Assembly (NCBI GenBank): GCA_963974445.1
Contig: CAXBDI010000024.1
Location: 1 to 41,571 of the forward strand
Reading direction: 5' to 3'
Length of the DNA: 41,571 nt
DNA from: JACKII01 sp963974445
Lineage (GTDB): Bacteria > Pseudomonadota > Alphaproteobacteria > Bin95
Shown: in pieces, positions 1-7,626 of the stretch
Layout: every line of letters begins with the position of its first letter
Numbering within the stretch: the first letter of the stretch is position 1
Program-made: the position numbers and the translations under genes
Notes under the pieces: model-generated
What the model saw: the letters and a program-made list of their open reading frames with translations, nothing else
Told to the model about the DNA's origin: nothing
The model's database searches: none

Positions 1-2
1 GC

Positions 3-35
3 CTCAAAGGCAAGCCCATGCTGCAGACGATTTGA
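3..35 (+). CDS. possible 3' end of an upstream gene (partial)
   Basis: The frame starting at base 3 reads through ten sense codons ending in ...KGKPMLQTI and stops at TGA 33-35. The composition looks like a normal protein C-terminus, but the fragment is too short to recognise a family. It would lie just upstream of lgt in the same direction. It could equally be a chance frame. Confidence 0.25.
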   Translation, partial: LKGKPMLQTI

Positions 36-60
36 CAGGGGGCTGAGCAGTTACGTTTAT
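32..60 (+). promoter_or_regulatory. possible sigma-70 promoter for lgt
   Basis: A perfect -35 hexamer TTGACA at 32-37 is followed after 17 bases by GTTTAT at 55-60, a poor (3/6) -10. Position and spacing would suit transcription of lgt with a leader of about 90 bases. The weak -10 keeps this tentative. Confidence 0.3.
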
Positions 61-156
61 GTCATGTCCGTCCGCCGTCGCCGATTGAGTAAGCGTTGGC
101 ATCCGGGCCGCATTTTGCTAGAGCCCATGCTACCTGTAGATCGGAGACCGCCGCCC

Positions 157-966
157 ATGCTCTTTGCCCTACCCTTCCCGGCGATCGATCCGGTTGCGCT
201 CGACCTGGGGTTTTTCCAGGTTCGTTGGTACGCCCTCGCCTATATCGTCGGCCTGTTGTTGGCTTGGCGCTATTTGCTGGGGCTCGTAGAATTGCCGCCA
301 GCGACCATGTCTCGCAAGGACGCGGACGACATTTTGGTCTGGATGGCGTTCGGCGTCATTCTGGGTGGGCGGCTTGGCTATGTGCTGTTTTACAAGCCGG
401 AGTATTACCTGAGCCGCCCGGCAGAAATTCTACAGGTCTGGCATGGCGGCATGGCCTTTCACGGCGGCTTGCTTGGCGTCACAATCGCTGGCCTCTGGTT
501 CTGTCGCCAACGCGGGTTGAGCCCGTTGCGGGTCGGCGACATGGTGGCCTGCGTCGCGCCGATCGGTCTATTGCTCGGCCGGCTCGCCAACTTCGTCAAC
601 GGTGAGTTGTACGGCCGCGTCACGGATGCCGCCGTCGGTATGGTGTTTCCCGGCGGCGGGCCGCTGCCGCGCCATCCAAGCCAGCTTTACGAGGCTCTGC
701 TGGAAGGCGTGGTGCTGCTGATCGTCATGGCGGTGCTGGTGCGGCGCGAATCGATTCGCCGCCGCCCGGGGCAGTTGCTCGGTATCTTTCTGATCGGTTA
801 TGGCCTTGCGCGCACCTTCGTCGAATTCTTCCGGGAACCGGATGCGCACCTTGGGTTTATCCTGGGGCCGGTCACCATGGGTCAAATCCTGTCGGTGCCG
901 ATGATTTTGATCGGCGTCGGAATTGTCGTTTGGGTGCGCAGCCGGCCTGCGTTGAGCAAAACCTGA
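157..966 (+). CDS. lgt: prolipoprotein diacylglyceryl transferase Lgt
   Basis: Inner-membrane enzyme that moves diacylglycerol from phosphatidylglycerol to the lipobox cysteine of prolipoproteins, the first step of lipoprotein maturation. The protein is 269 aa, the usual family size, and multi-spanning. The HGGMAFHGGLLG stretch lies near residues 95-105 and the Lgt signature GRLANFVNGE near 140-150, with the Arg and Glu that are essential in the family. The frame is open from base 64, but the extra 31 residues are Arg/Pro-rich and unlike the family. The start at 157 gives the normal N-terminus, a short hydrophilic lead followed by ...DLGFFQVRWYALAY. It is first of a tight three-gene run with the MidA-like methyltransferase (4-base gap) and pgeF, a common alphaproteobacterial order. 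Confidence 0.95.
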   Translation: MLFALPFPAIDPVALDLGFFQVRWYALAYIVGLLLAWRYLLGLVELPPATMSRKDADDILVWMAFGVILGGRLGYVLFYKPEYYLSRPAEILQVWHGGMAFHGGLLGVTIAGLWFCRQRGLSPLRVGDMVACVAPIGLLLGRLANFVNGELYGRVTDAAVGMVFPGGGPLPRHPSQLYEALLEGVVLLIVMAVLVRRESIRRRPGQLLGIFLIGYGLARTFVEFFREPDAHLGFILGPVTMGQILSVPMILIGVGIVVWVRSRPALSKT

Positions 967-970
967 GCGC

Positions 971-2035
971 ATGAGCGACCCAGCCAGCCCTGTCGAAGCC
1001 CTGGCTCGGCGCATTATCGAGGCGCAGGGTCCGATCTCGCTGGCCGCCCTGATGCGCCTCGCCAACGCCGGGCTGCCGGAGAGTTATTATCAGGCGCAGC
1101 AGCCGTTCGGCGGCGCGGGCGATTTCGTCACCGCCCCGGAAATCAGCCAGATGTTCGGCGAGTTGCTGGGCCTCGCATTGGCCGACCACTGGCACAATAT
1201 CGGCGAGCCGCAGGCTGTAGATGTTACGGAACTCGGCCCCGGCCGCGGCCTGTTGATGGCCGATGTGCTGCGAATTTGGCAGCGCTCGGCACCGTCGCTC
1301 TATCGGCATGGGGCCGTGACGATGATCGAGGCGAGCCCAGCCCTCGCCCAAGCCCAGGCCGAGCGTTTGGCGCGGCACACCCATTCGGTAAGCTGGGCGC
1401 GGGATTTGCCGCCGGGGTCTGCACCGATATTGTTGCTGGCGAACGAGTTTTTCGACGGGCTACCGATCCAGCAATTCCTGCGCGTCGACGGCGGTTGGCG
1501 AGAGCGGCTCGTCAATTGGGATGCGGACCGCGGGTTTCACGATGCCCTCGGACCTGTGGTAACCGCTGCGGTCGAGCCCGAGGGCGATGTGTGGGAACAA
1601 TCACCGGACTCGCTGGATTGGGCATCGCGCATCGGCAAGCGCCTGGCTGAGCGCGGTGGCCTCGCCCTGATCGTCGATTATGCAAGCCGCCCGGGTGAGA
1701 GCAGCCTGCGCGGCATCTCCCGGCATCGCCGGGCCGAGCCTTTGCAGGGGCTGGGCCAGATCGATCTGTCTGCCGGCGTCGATTTTGCGGCGCTGGCCGG
1801 CGCGGCGGAGGCTGCTGGAGCCAAAACCTACGGGCCGCTAGGGCAGGGGGCCTACCTTCGCTCGCTTGGCATTGAGGCGCGGCATGCGCAGCTTGTCGGC
1901 AAGGCAAATCTGGCACAGAAGCGGGAGTTGGATGCGGCGCTCCATCGGCTGACGGACGCATCCGGCATGGGCGAGAGCTTCCGTGTGCTGGCGCTCACCG
2001 GGCCGGCAGACCCGACACCGGCGGGTTTCCCCTGA
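971..2035 (+). CDS. MidA/NDUFAF7-family SAM-dependent methyltransferase
   Basis: A 354-aa class I SAM-dependent methyltransferase of the DUF185 (MidA/NDUFAF7) family. The mitochondrial relative methylates an arginine of a complex I subunit; the bacterial substrate is not generally established. Visible marks are the N-terminal segment FVTAPEISQMFGELLGLAL, typical of the family, and the SAM-binding loop ELGPGRGLLMADVLR near residues 85-100. Next come LLANEFFDGLPIQQF, a family-specific acidic motif near 155-170, and GGLALIVDYA further on. The start lies 4 bases after the lgt stop, so translational coupling is likely, and pgeF begins 17 bases after the stop. A role in respiratory complex assembly is inferred from the mitochondrial homologue only. 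Confidence 0.88.
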   Translation: MSDPASPVEALARRIIEAQGPISLAALMRLANAGLPESYYQAQQPFGGAGDFVTAPEISQMFGELLGLALADHWHNIGEPQAVDVTELGPGRGLLMADVLRIWQRSAPSLYRHGAVTMIEASPALAQAQAERLARHTHSVSWARDLPPGSAPILLLANEFFDGLPIQQFLRVDGGWRERLVNWDADRGFHDALGPVVTAAVEPEGDVWEQSPDSLDWASRIGKRLAERGGLALIVDYASRPGESSLRGISRHRRAEPLQGLGQIDLSAGVDFAALAGAAEAAGAKTYGPLGQGAYLRSLGIEARHAQLVGKANLAQKRELDAALHRLTDASGMGESFRVLALTGPADPTPAGFP

Positions 2036-2052
2036 TCGAGAGAGGATCGGCC

Positions 2053-2820
2053 ATGTATCTGACGGCGCCATCGCTGGGAAAGCTGCCGGGCGTCCGCCAT
2101 GGATTTTTCACGCGAGGCCAAGGTGGCAGCGATGGCATCTACCATGGCCTGAACTGTGGCTTCGGATCGGCCGACGACGCGGAAACCGTGCGCGCCAACC
2201 GCGGCCGCGCCATGGCGGCACTGGGGTTGCCCGCAGACGTGCTCTCGACGCCACACCAGGTGCACAGCGCCTGCTGCCTGAGCGTGCGCTCAGCCGGCGA
2301 GATCGCCGGCCAGCGGGCCGACGCCGTTGTGACGGACCAGCCCGGCCTGCCGCTTGGGATTCTGACCGCAGACTGCGCGCCGATTTTGTTCTGCGATCCG
2401 GTGGCCCGTGTCATCGGTGCGGCGCATGCGGGCTGGCGCGGCGCGCGGTTCGGCGTCGGTGCGGCGACGGTGCGGGCGATGGAAGCCTTGGGCGCCCGGC
2501 GCAGCCGTATCGTCGCGGCAATCGGACCGGCTATCGGCCCTGACAGCTATGAGGTCGGGCCGGAGTTCGCCAGCCACTTCCTCAGCCAGTCGCCGGCCAA
2601 CGCCCGCTTCTTCCGCAGGCCCTTTGGCGCAACGCGAGCCTATTTCGATCTGCCCGGCTATTTGTGCGCCCATTTACGCGATCTTGGGCTCGCAGACGTG
2701 AGCGATGTGGCGGCCGACACGGTTGCGGGTACGGAGGTCTTCTTCAGCTATCGCCGTAGCGTGCTGAACAAGGAACCGGATTACGGCCGCCTGCTGAGCG
2801 CGATCGTGCTGGAGGTGTGA
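2053..2820 (+). CDS. pgeF: peptidoglycan editing factor PgeF (YfiH/laccase-domain)
   Basis: A 255-aa YfiH/DUF152-family protein. The E. coli homologue hydrolyses mis-incorporated L-Ser from UDP-MurNAc-dipeptide, keeping L-Ala in peptidoglycan precursors; relatives were once called polyphenol oxidases. The metal-site residues are all in place: His in TPHQVHS near residue 70, Cys in TADCAPILF near 107, and His in GAAHAGWRGAR near 124. The start has a good ribosome site (GAGAGGA about 6 bases upstream). Third gene of the lgt run; it ends convergently with the small minus-strand frame at 2834-3019. Confidence 0.92.
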   Translation: MYLTAPSLGKLPGVRHGFFTRGQGGSDGIYHGLNCGFGSADDAETVRANRGRAMAALGLPADVLSTPHQVHSACCLSVRSAGEIAGQRADAVVTDQPGLPLGILTADCAPILFCDPVARVIGAAHAGWRGARFGVGAATVRAMEALGARRSRIVAAIGPAIGPDSYEVGPEFASHFLSQSPANARFFRRPFGATRAYFDLPGYLCAHLRDLGLADVSDVAADTVAGTEVFFSYRRSVLNKEPDYGRLLSAIVLEV

Positions 2821-2833
2821 AGGCGCGCGGCTG

Positions 2834-3019
2834 CTAGCACTCGGGCCGCCCTCGCCGGCGGATGTGTTCGCCTAAACCGAGGCGGTCCGCTTCGCCCAAT
2901 AAATCCTCGCGCCAGCCGGCAAATTCGGCCTCCAGCGACTCGCGCCATGCTTCCAGCCGCTGCCATTCTTCCACAATTTTCGCGAGCGCCGCTGCGGTCT
3001 CTTGATCCGAATCGTGCAT
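2834..3019 (-). CDS. small hypothetical helical protein (61 aa)
   Basis: An open frame of 61 codons from ATG at 3017-3019. The predicted protein is charged and Trp-rich (EEWQRLEAWRESLEAEF, then GWREDLL), with the periodicity of one long amphipathic helix or a short coiled coil. No signal peptide or membrane segment is seen and the family is not recognised. The ribosome site is weak (AGGA close to the ATG). It would read away from the quinone oxidoreductase and converge on pgeF with a 13-base gap. The frame extends upstream to TTG 3055, but that extension has poor protein character. Protein-like composition favours a real gene; nothing else confirms it. Confidence 0.45.
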   Translation of the reverse strand: MHDSDQETAAALAKIVEEWQRLEAWRESLEAEFAGWREDLLGEADRLGLGEHIRRRGRPEC

Positions 3020-3081
3020 AGTCCTACAAATCGTCCAATTTCCCAGATTTGGCAAGTTGCAACGGAAGGAACAGGAACGCC

Positions 3082-4092
3082 ATGGCGATTCCCGCGACGA
3101 TGACCGCTATCGAGATTCCGACCCCCGGCGGGCCAGAGAGCCTTGTGCCGGCAACACGTCCTGTGCCGAAACCAGGGGTGGGCGAAGTGCTGGTGCAGGT
3201 GGCTGCGGCGGGCATCAACCGAGCCGATACCCTGCAACGGCAGGGTCTCTATCCGATGCCGCCCGGGGCCACCGATATTCCCGGCCTGGAATGCTCCGGC
3301 ACAGTCGTCGCCGTCGGTGAAGGTGCGCAGCGCTGGCAGGTTGGCGACCGGGTGTGCGCGCTGCTGTCCGGCGGGGGCTATGCCGAATATGTCAACGTGC
3401 CGGAACCGCAATGCCTGCCGATCCCCGCCAACGTCGGCCTGGTCGACGCGGGCGGTTTGCCAGAGACCTTCTGCACGGTTTGGACCAACGTGTTCGAGCG
3501 CTCGTCATTGAAGCCAGGCGAGGTGTTCCTGATCCAGGGCGGCACCAGCGGCATCGGCTTTACGGCGATCCAGTTGGCTAAGGCTTTCGGCTCCGCGGTA
3601 CTGGCCACCGCCGGCTCCGATGAGAAGTGCGAGGCCTGCGTCGGGTTCGGCGCCGACCGCGCCATCAACTATAAGACCGAGGATTTCGTCGCCGTCGGCA
3701 TGGAGTTTACCGATGGCCGCGGCGTCGATGTCATTCTGGATATGATCGGCGGCTCTTACATCCAACGGCAGTTGGAGGTGATGGCGCGCGAAGGCCGGCT
3801 GTGCTTCGTCGCGTTGATGGAGGGCACGCGGCCCGGCCAGGTCGACTTCGGCCTGATCCACCGCAAGCACCTGACCGTCACCGGCTCGACCCTGCGCTCC
3901 CGCTCGGTCGAGGCGAAGGGCGCGATCTGCCGGGCGGTCGAGCAAAAATGCTGGCCGTTGTTCGCGACCGGCGCGGCGTGGCCGGTGACCTATAAGAGTT
4001 TCGCCCTTGCAGAAGCCAACAAAGCGCACGAATTGATGGAATCGAGCCAACATATCGGCAAGATCCTGCTGACCACTGGCTTTGCGGGCTAA
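3082..4092 (+). CDS. NAD(P)H:quinone oxidoreductase, PIG3/zinc-less MDR family
   Basis: A 336-aa medium-chain dehydrogenase/reductase of the quinone oxidoreductase (PIG3-like) group, expected to reduce quinones or other enone substrates with NADPH in the cytoplasm. The GroES-like half shows VAAAGINRADTLQRQGLYP and PGLECSGTVVAVGEG. The Rossmann half carries GGTSGIGFTAIQLAKAFG near residues 155-172. The structural zinc cysteines of alcohol dehydrogenases are absent, as is normal for this group. The start at 3082 is preceded by GGAAGGAACAGG; an upstream in-frame start at 3049 is less like the family, and an ATG at 3100 would also give a normal N-terminus. trcR follows 32 bases after the stop. 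Confidence 0.9.
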   Translation: MAIPATMTAIEIPTPGGPESLVPATRPVPKPGVGEVLVQVAAAGINRADTLQRQGLYPMPPGATDIPGLECSGTVVAVGEGAQRWQVGDRVCALLSGGGYAEYVNVPEPQCLPIPANVGLVDAGGLPETFCTVWTNVFERSSLKPGEVFLIQGGTSGIGFTAIQLAKAFGSAVLATAGSDEKCEACVGFGADRAINYKTEDFVAVGMEFTDGRGVDVILDMIGGSYIQRQLEVMAREGRLCFVALMEGTRPGQVDFGLIHRKHLTVTGSTLRSRSVEAKGAICRAVEQKCWPLFATGAAWPVTYKSFALAEANKAHELMESSQHIGKILLTTGFAG

Positions 4093-4124
4093 TGGCCTTA
4101 CGCGCCCAATATTGAGGAATGTTT

Positions 4125-4775
4125 ATGTCTCAACCTCTGATGCCAAAAGCCACCTGCGTGTGGCTGATTGATAACACCGCATTGACCTTCGAGCAGATCG
4201 GCGCGTTCTGCACCATGCACCCGCTGGAGGTGCAGGCAGTTGCCGATGGCGAGGTCGCGGTCGGGATCATCGGCCGTGACCCCATCGCCGCCGGTGAACT
4301 GACCCGCGCCGAGTTGGAGCGGTGCGAGGCCGATCCTGCCGCCCGCCTGAAGATGGCCAGCGTCGCCGTGCCACGGGCGGCGGAGCGGACCAAAGGCCCC
4401 CGCTACACCGCGATGGCGAAGCGCCAGGACAAACCGGACGGCATCGCCTGGCTGGTGCGCAATCATCCGGAGTTGTCGGACGCGCAAGTCGGCAAGCTAC
4501 TGGGCACGACGAAGACGACGATTGCCGCGGTGCGGGACCGGTCCCACTGGAACAACTCCAACATCAAACCGCGTCATCCGGTCGATCTGGGCCTGTGCAC
4601 CTATCTGGAACTGAATGCGGCGGTCGAGCTCGCCCGCTCGAAACTGTCGCCGGAAGAACGCGAAGCGATCGAGCGCCGCGAAGCCGAGCCGCCGCCCGAG
4701 GCGAAACCGTCCAACACCCAGCCGACCATCGCCGACCTGTTCGGCCGCATGGGCGGTGGCAATACGGCTGACTAA
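4125..4775 (+). CDS. trcR: TrcR-type cell cycle transcriptional regulator (DUF1013)
   Basis: A 216-aa member of the DUF1013 family, largely confined to Alphaproteobacteria and named TrcR (cell cycle transcriptional regulator) in reference annotation. The N-terminus PKATCVWLIDNTALTFEQIG and the following VADGEVAVGIIGRDPI are characteristic. A central helical segment, HPELSDAQVGKLLGTTKTTI near residues 110-130, looks like a DNA-binding helix-turn-helix. Two ATGs lie six bases apart. The ribosome site TGAGGA at 4113-4118 abuts the first (4119), so the second (4125) has the proper spacing and is chosen. It may be co-transcribed with the preceding oxidoreductase (32-base gap). The regulatory role is from family knowledge. 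Confidence 0.85.
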   Translation: MSQPLMPKATCVWLIDNTALTFEQIGAFCTMHPLEVQAVADGEVAVGIIGRDPIAAGELTRAELERCEADPAARLKMASVAVPRAAERTKGPRYTAMAKRQDKPDGIAWLVRNHPELSDAQVGKLLGTTKTTIAAVRDRSHWNNSNIKPRHPVDLGLCTYLELNAAVELARSKLSPEEREAIERREAEPPPEAKPSNTQPTIADLFGRMGGGNTAD

Positions 4776-4777
4776 AC

Positions 4778-4790
4778 GGGCACGCTGCCC
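4778..4790 (+). terminator. weak hairpin after trcR
   Basis: GGGCA-CGC-TGCCC forms a short hairpin immediately after the trcR stop, followed by only two T residues. It may contribute to termination but is not a convincing intrinsic terminator. Confidence 0.25.
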
Positions 4791-5000
4791 TTGACCATGG
4801 TGCGGTGGAGCACCCGGGGAGAACTTGCAGCGGAATGCGGGGCCGTGGACTTTCCAGCGAAAAAAGCCCGGGACCGTCAGGCTAACGCCGAATACGCATG
4901 ACGCCGAATGCCGGAAAGCCTCCACCCTCCGCTATTTTCCAACTGTAGAATACCGCCTGAGTGTCAAGCGGATGAGACAGTACGCTTGGCCAGTAATCCG

Positions 5001-5040
5001 ACAAAGAAAAGGGCGGCAACCCCGTGTGAGATTGCCGCCC
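5001..5040 (-). terminator. rho-independent terminator of the PEP-CTERM-like gene
   Basis: Read on the minus strand, GGGCGGCAA (5040-5032), a 12-base loop and TTGCCGCCC (5019-5011) make a perfect 9-bp stem followed by TTTTCTTTGT. It lies 29 bases after the stop codon of the gene at 5069-5719. The 4776-5000 stretch to its left holds no convincing gene. Confidence 0.85.
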
Positions 5041-5068
5041 TCGATACTCGTCCGGAAAGGCAGGAGCG

Positions 5069-5719
5069 TTAGGCCCGGCGACGCCGTGCGATCGCTAGAC
5101 CCAGCAGGCCGATGCCGGCGAGAGCGAGCACGGCCGGCTCAGAGACATCGATGGGGTTCGGCGGGACCGAGACGGTGAATGATCCGGAACCCGAACCGGT
5201 TGCAGGATCGAAAGTGCCGGCGAACGACCAGGACCCAGCCTCGAGGCCGTAGAAGCCGCCGCCATCGGTAGCCGACAAAAGACCGGTCAAGGTCACGCTC
5301 TGGGTCGACCCGCTACCCGGGCCAAGGCCCGCCTGGGTAGTACCGCCGACGGTAAACGTAAGTGTACCCGTCTGCCCACCGGCGCCATTGCTTTCGGCGG
5401 GGTCGGTCACCTGACTCCGATCAAAATCGCTCGAGAATGCCTGACCATTGTTCACATTGCCGGTGCCGATAACCAGCGAAAGGCCGGTAACGTCGGTTGT
5501 AAACCCGCTAACGCCTGCCAACTCCTCGGTGCCGAACAGGTTGATGCCATTGTTCCCGGTAATCGTAAGGGTATCACCGGCGGTGACCGCCGGTGTCCCC
5601 TGAAAAGTCACACCGAAGGTATACGTGGCAAACGAGCCGATATCGGCGTACGGAAGGGCAACGGCGGGCGCTGCAGCAAACATGACCGCGGCGGTGGCGG
5701 CGGCTAAAGCGATACGCAT
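5069..5719 (-). CDS. exported protein with PEP-CTERM-like sorting signal
   Basis: A 216-aa secreted protein. It has an N-terminal signal peptide (MRIALAAATAAVMFAAAPAVA, cleavage near residue 21) and a Gly/Thr/Ser-rich body that looks like a beta-sandwich. The C-terminus is built like a PEP-CTERM signal: an SEP motif, a hydrophobic helix (LALAGIGLLGLAIA) and a basic tail RRRRA. PEP-CTERM proteins are processed at the membrane by an exosortase and usually serve extracellular matrix or surface functions. Here the motif reads V-S-E-P rather than V-P-E-P, a known variant. Ribosome site AAGGAG lies 8 bases upstream. Monocistronic: its own sigma-54-type promoter (5800-5815) and terminator (5001-5040) flank it. 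No exosortase is encoded in this window. The function of the body is unrecognised. Confidence 0.85.
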   Translation of the reverse strand: MRIALAAATAAVMFAAAPAVALPYADIGSFATYTFGVTFQGTPAVTAGDTLTITGNNGINLFGTEELAGVSGFTTDVTGLSLVIGTGNVNNGQAFSSDFDRSQVTDPAESNGAGGQTGTLTFTVGGTTQAGLGPGSGSTQSVTLTGLLSATDGGGFYGLEAGSWSFAGTFDPATGSGSGSFTVSVPPNPIDVSEPAVLALAGIGLLGLAIARRRRA

Positions 5720-5799
5720 TGCGTTCTCTCCTTGCTCTATGAAGATGCATCCCTGCAGGCCTGCAACGGATGATTGAAATAACTGTCATTCTACATCTC

Positions 5800-5815
5800 G
5801 CAAGTTGCGTGCCAA
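5800..5815 (-). promoter_or_regulatory. sigma-54 (-24/-12) promoter
   Basis: On the minus strand TTGGCAC-GCAAC-TTGC matches the RpoN consensus (TGGCAC, five bases, TTGC) at every conserved position, preceded by a T-run. Transcription would begin near 5788, giving a leader of about 70 bases to the ATG at 5719. Sigma-54 promoters need an enhancer-binding protein. PEP-CTERM genes in several proteobacteria are known to depend on RpoN with the PrsK/PrsR two-component pair, so the match suits the gene it serves. Confidence 0.72.
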
Positions 5816-5849
5816 AAAAACACCACTTTGTGGATATTCGTTAATATAT

Positions 5850-5870
5850 TGAAATAAATATACTATTTCA
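5850..5870. promoter_or_regulatory. inverted repeat upstream of the sigma-54 promoter
   Basis: TGAAATA, a 7-base spacer and TATTTCA form an inverted repeat in a very AT-rich stretch, centred about 48 bases upstream of the -24 element. It could be a binding site for an activator, or simply AT-rich DNA that helps bending. Confidence 0.3.
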
Positions 5871-5930
5871 GTTTGCCGGCAAGCCTTTGACTGGATGTCT
5901 TGATGAGTATCGGTTAACCGGTGTGCCGGT

Positions 5931-5950
5931 GTGTAAAGCGAACTTTACAC
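5931..5950. promoter_or_regulatory. perfect palindrome, candidate enhancer site
   Basis: GTGTAAAG-CGAA-CTTTACAC is an 8+8 bp perfect inverted repeat centred about 150 bases upstream of the predicted sigma-54 start, the usual distance for an enhancer-binding-protein site. A second perfect palindrome, CGGTTAACCG, lies just beside it at 5911-5920. Which protein binds is unknown. The rest of 5951-6348 holds no gene I can support. Confidence 0.45.
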
Positions 5951-6348
5951 CATAGGTAGATTGTTACACATCGAACCACAACCAAACCGACAATTTCTGT
6001 CACCCACGACAGGCCAACCGTTGGCACACGCGGGTGGCGCGCCACCGTTTGGGGAAAATTCCTCCTCTTTGTCGTATTTGCCATAATTTGGCGTCATTTT
6101 TGCGTAAATTAAGGTAGGTTCCGGAGTGGCTGCGATCCTATCGGTTTGAATGTCATCTGATGCCAGGCGGCTGAGATCTTGGAGATGAAGATCCATTGCA
6201 GCGCGCCACCGGCGTCACCTGGCCAGCGCCTGGTGGGCGCTCCGGCTGCCAGGTGTGCAGCGGCCATTGCCGCGGGACTGCCGCCTCGCGACGCTGGATC
6301 GCACCGAACAGCCGGGGCAGAGAACAGCCAGGGCAGGGAACGGCGCGA

Positions 6349-7452
6349 TCACTCTTTGAAATGCGCAAGCCCGAGGTCGGCGACGCCGATACTATCCGAC
6401 GCGGGCCGCACCGGGTCTTGCTTCGGCGATGGCGTGAAATCGCGTTTTACTGGCTGGATGCCTAGGCTGTGGGCCAACCGGTCCAGCGGTTTGCCGAACC
6501 GGACAGCGGCATTGTCCAGCAGTTTGAGCGCCCGGTTGCCGCGCAACGCACCGAGCTTGCCGACCAGCACGGTCTCCTGCCCCGAGGTGCCGCAGATGTG
6601 CAATTCCACCGGGGTATTCGCGTCGGCGGCCAATGGCAACACATCCCCGACCTGCCAGCGCACGACCCGGTCGAGCGGCACGGACAGGCGCTCCAGGTCC
6701 GCATCGATCGGCAATGGATGCCGCATCAAAGCCTTCGCCATGTGCCGGGCCCAGTCCATATCGGTGGACCTTTGGTCGCCACTGTAGGTTTCGGTCAGAT
6801 AGCGCCGGACAGGCTCCAGCATTTGCATTGGGATCATGATGTCGACCTGGCTGCTTTGGCCGGCTTCCCCCGCCGTCAGGTCTAACCGCACGATGAACGC
6901 CGGCGCCTGCGGACGGGCGACGGCCGCGAATTGCCAGGCTGTTTCGATGCGGTGGCATTGCAGGTCGATCGCGCCGATTTCGCTGCGGGCGGTGCGGAAG
7001 GCCTCGGACAATGCCGACAGCACGATCTCGGCGAATTGCCGGGCCAGCGTGCGGTCCAATTGGGTGGTCTCGGCCCGTGGCTCCGGCTCTGCCGCGGCGC
7101 TCGTGCCGCCGCCCAGCAGAAACTGCAGGTTCGTCGCCACCATGTCGCCGTCGATGACGATCAGCCCGGAATGCGGCCATTGCCTGGCATCGAAAACGCA
7201 AAACAGCGCCGGGTCGGTGATGCCCTCGACATAGTCGCCGAAGCGTTCAATGGCGGTGCCGGCCAGTTCGATCTGCACTGGCGCGCCATAGACGTCCGCC
7301 AGGCGGCGCATCAATCGCCGGCTCAGGTCGTCGCAAACGAGTTCGAGCAGGGGATAGCGGTCTGCCCGGTCGACCGGTTTTTCGCCCCTCCCCAGGATAA
7401 CTTTCCGGTTCTGGCCACTGGGCTCGGGCGGCGATTGCTGGGTATCCGGCAT
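6349..7452 (-). CDS. FliM-like flagellar motor switch protein (orphan)
   Basis: A 367-aa protein with the FliM layout. The middle domain (about residues 40-235) resembles FliM's CheC-like fold, including IETAWQFAAVARPQAP and DIMIPMQMLEPVRRYL. A C-terminal SpoA/FliN-type domain (about 245-330) has ADLERLSVPLDRVVRWQVGDVLPL. In the flagellar C-ring, FliM couples CheY-P binding to rotor switching. The N-terminal CheY-binding motif (EIDALL-like) is missing; the first 20 residues are Pro/Gln-rich instead. No other flagellar or chemotaxis gene lies within the window, so this may be a dispersed single fliM or a divergent paralogue. It is divergent from the aldolase gene, with a 174-base intergenic region. 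Confidence 0.75.
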   Translation of the reverse strand: MPDTQQSPPEPSGQNRKVILGRGEKPVDRADRYPLLELVCDDLSRRLMRRLADVYGAPVQIELAGTAIERFGDYVEGITDPALFCVFDARQWPHSGLIVIDGDMVATNLQFLLGGGTSAAAEPEPRAETTQLDRTLARQFAEIVLSALSEAFRTARSEIGAIDLQCHRIETAWQFAAVARPQAPAFIVRLDLTAGEAGQSSQVDIMIPMQMLEPVRRYLTETYSGDQRSTDMDWARHMAKALMRHPLPIDADLERLSVPLDRVVRWQVGDVLPLAADANTPVELHICGTSGQETVLVGKLGALRGNRALKLLDNAAVRFGKPLDRLAHSLGIQPVKRDFTPSPKQDPVRPASDSIGVADLGLAHFKE

Positions 7453-7626
7453 GGCAGAGGCTTTCGGCGAAGGCGTGTCGGGGCGGGTGAAGGCGTATGC
7501 GCGAAACTGCGGTGCGGCCGGTGAATGGCGCCTTAATGGCTGTGCCGCTGCTCGGAAATCCCCTTACAGCGCCCGCGCAAACCGCTAAGCTTGGCCCGAC
7601 GCCCACCCCAAGGGAGAAAACCCGCC

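Noticed and set aside
5931..5950. Resemblance of the palindrome to PpsR/CrtJ sites (TGT-N12-ACA)
   Set aside because: The pattern fits, but no photosynthesis gene is near; the position relative to the sigma-54 promoter gives a better explanation.
5945..6196. 83-codon minus-strand frame in the intergenic region between the PEP-CTERM-like gene and fliM
   Set aside because: No ribosome site, no domain, and it runs across the palindrome at 5931-5950; composition looks intergenic.
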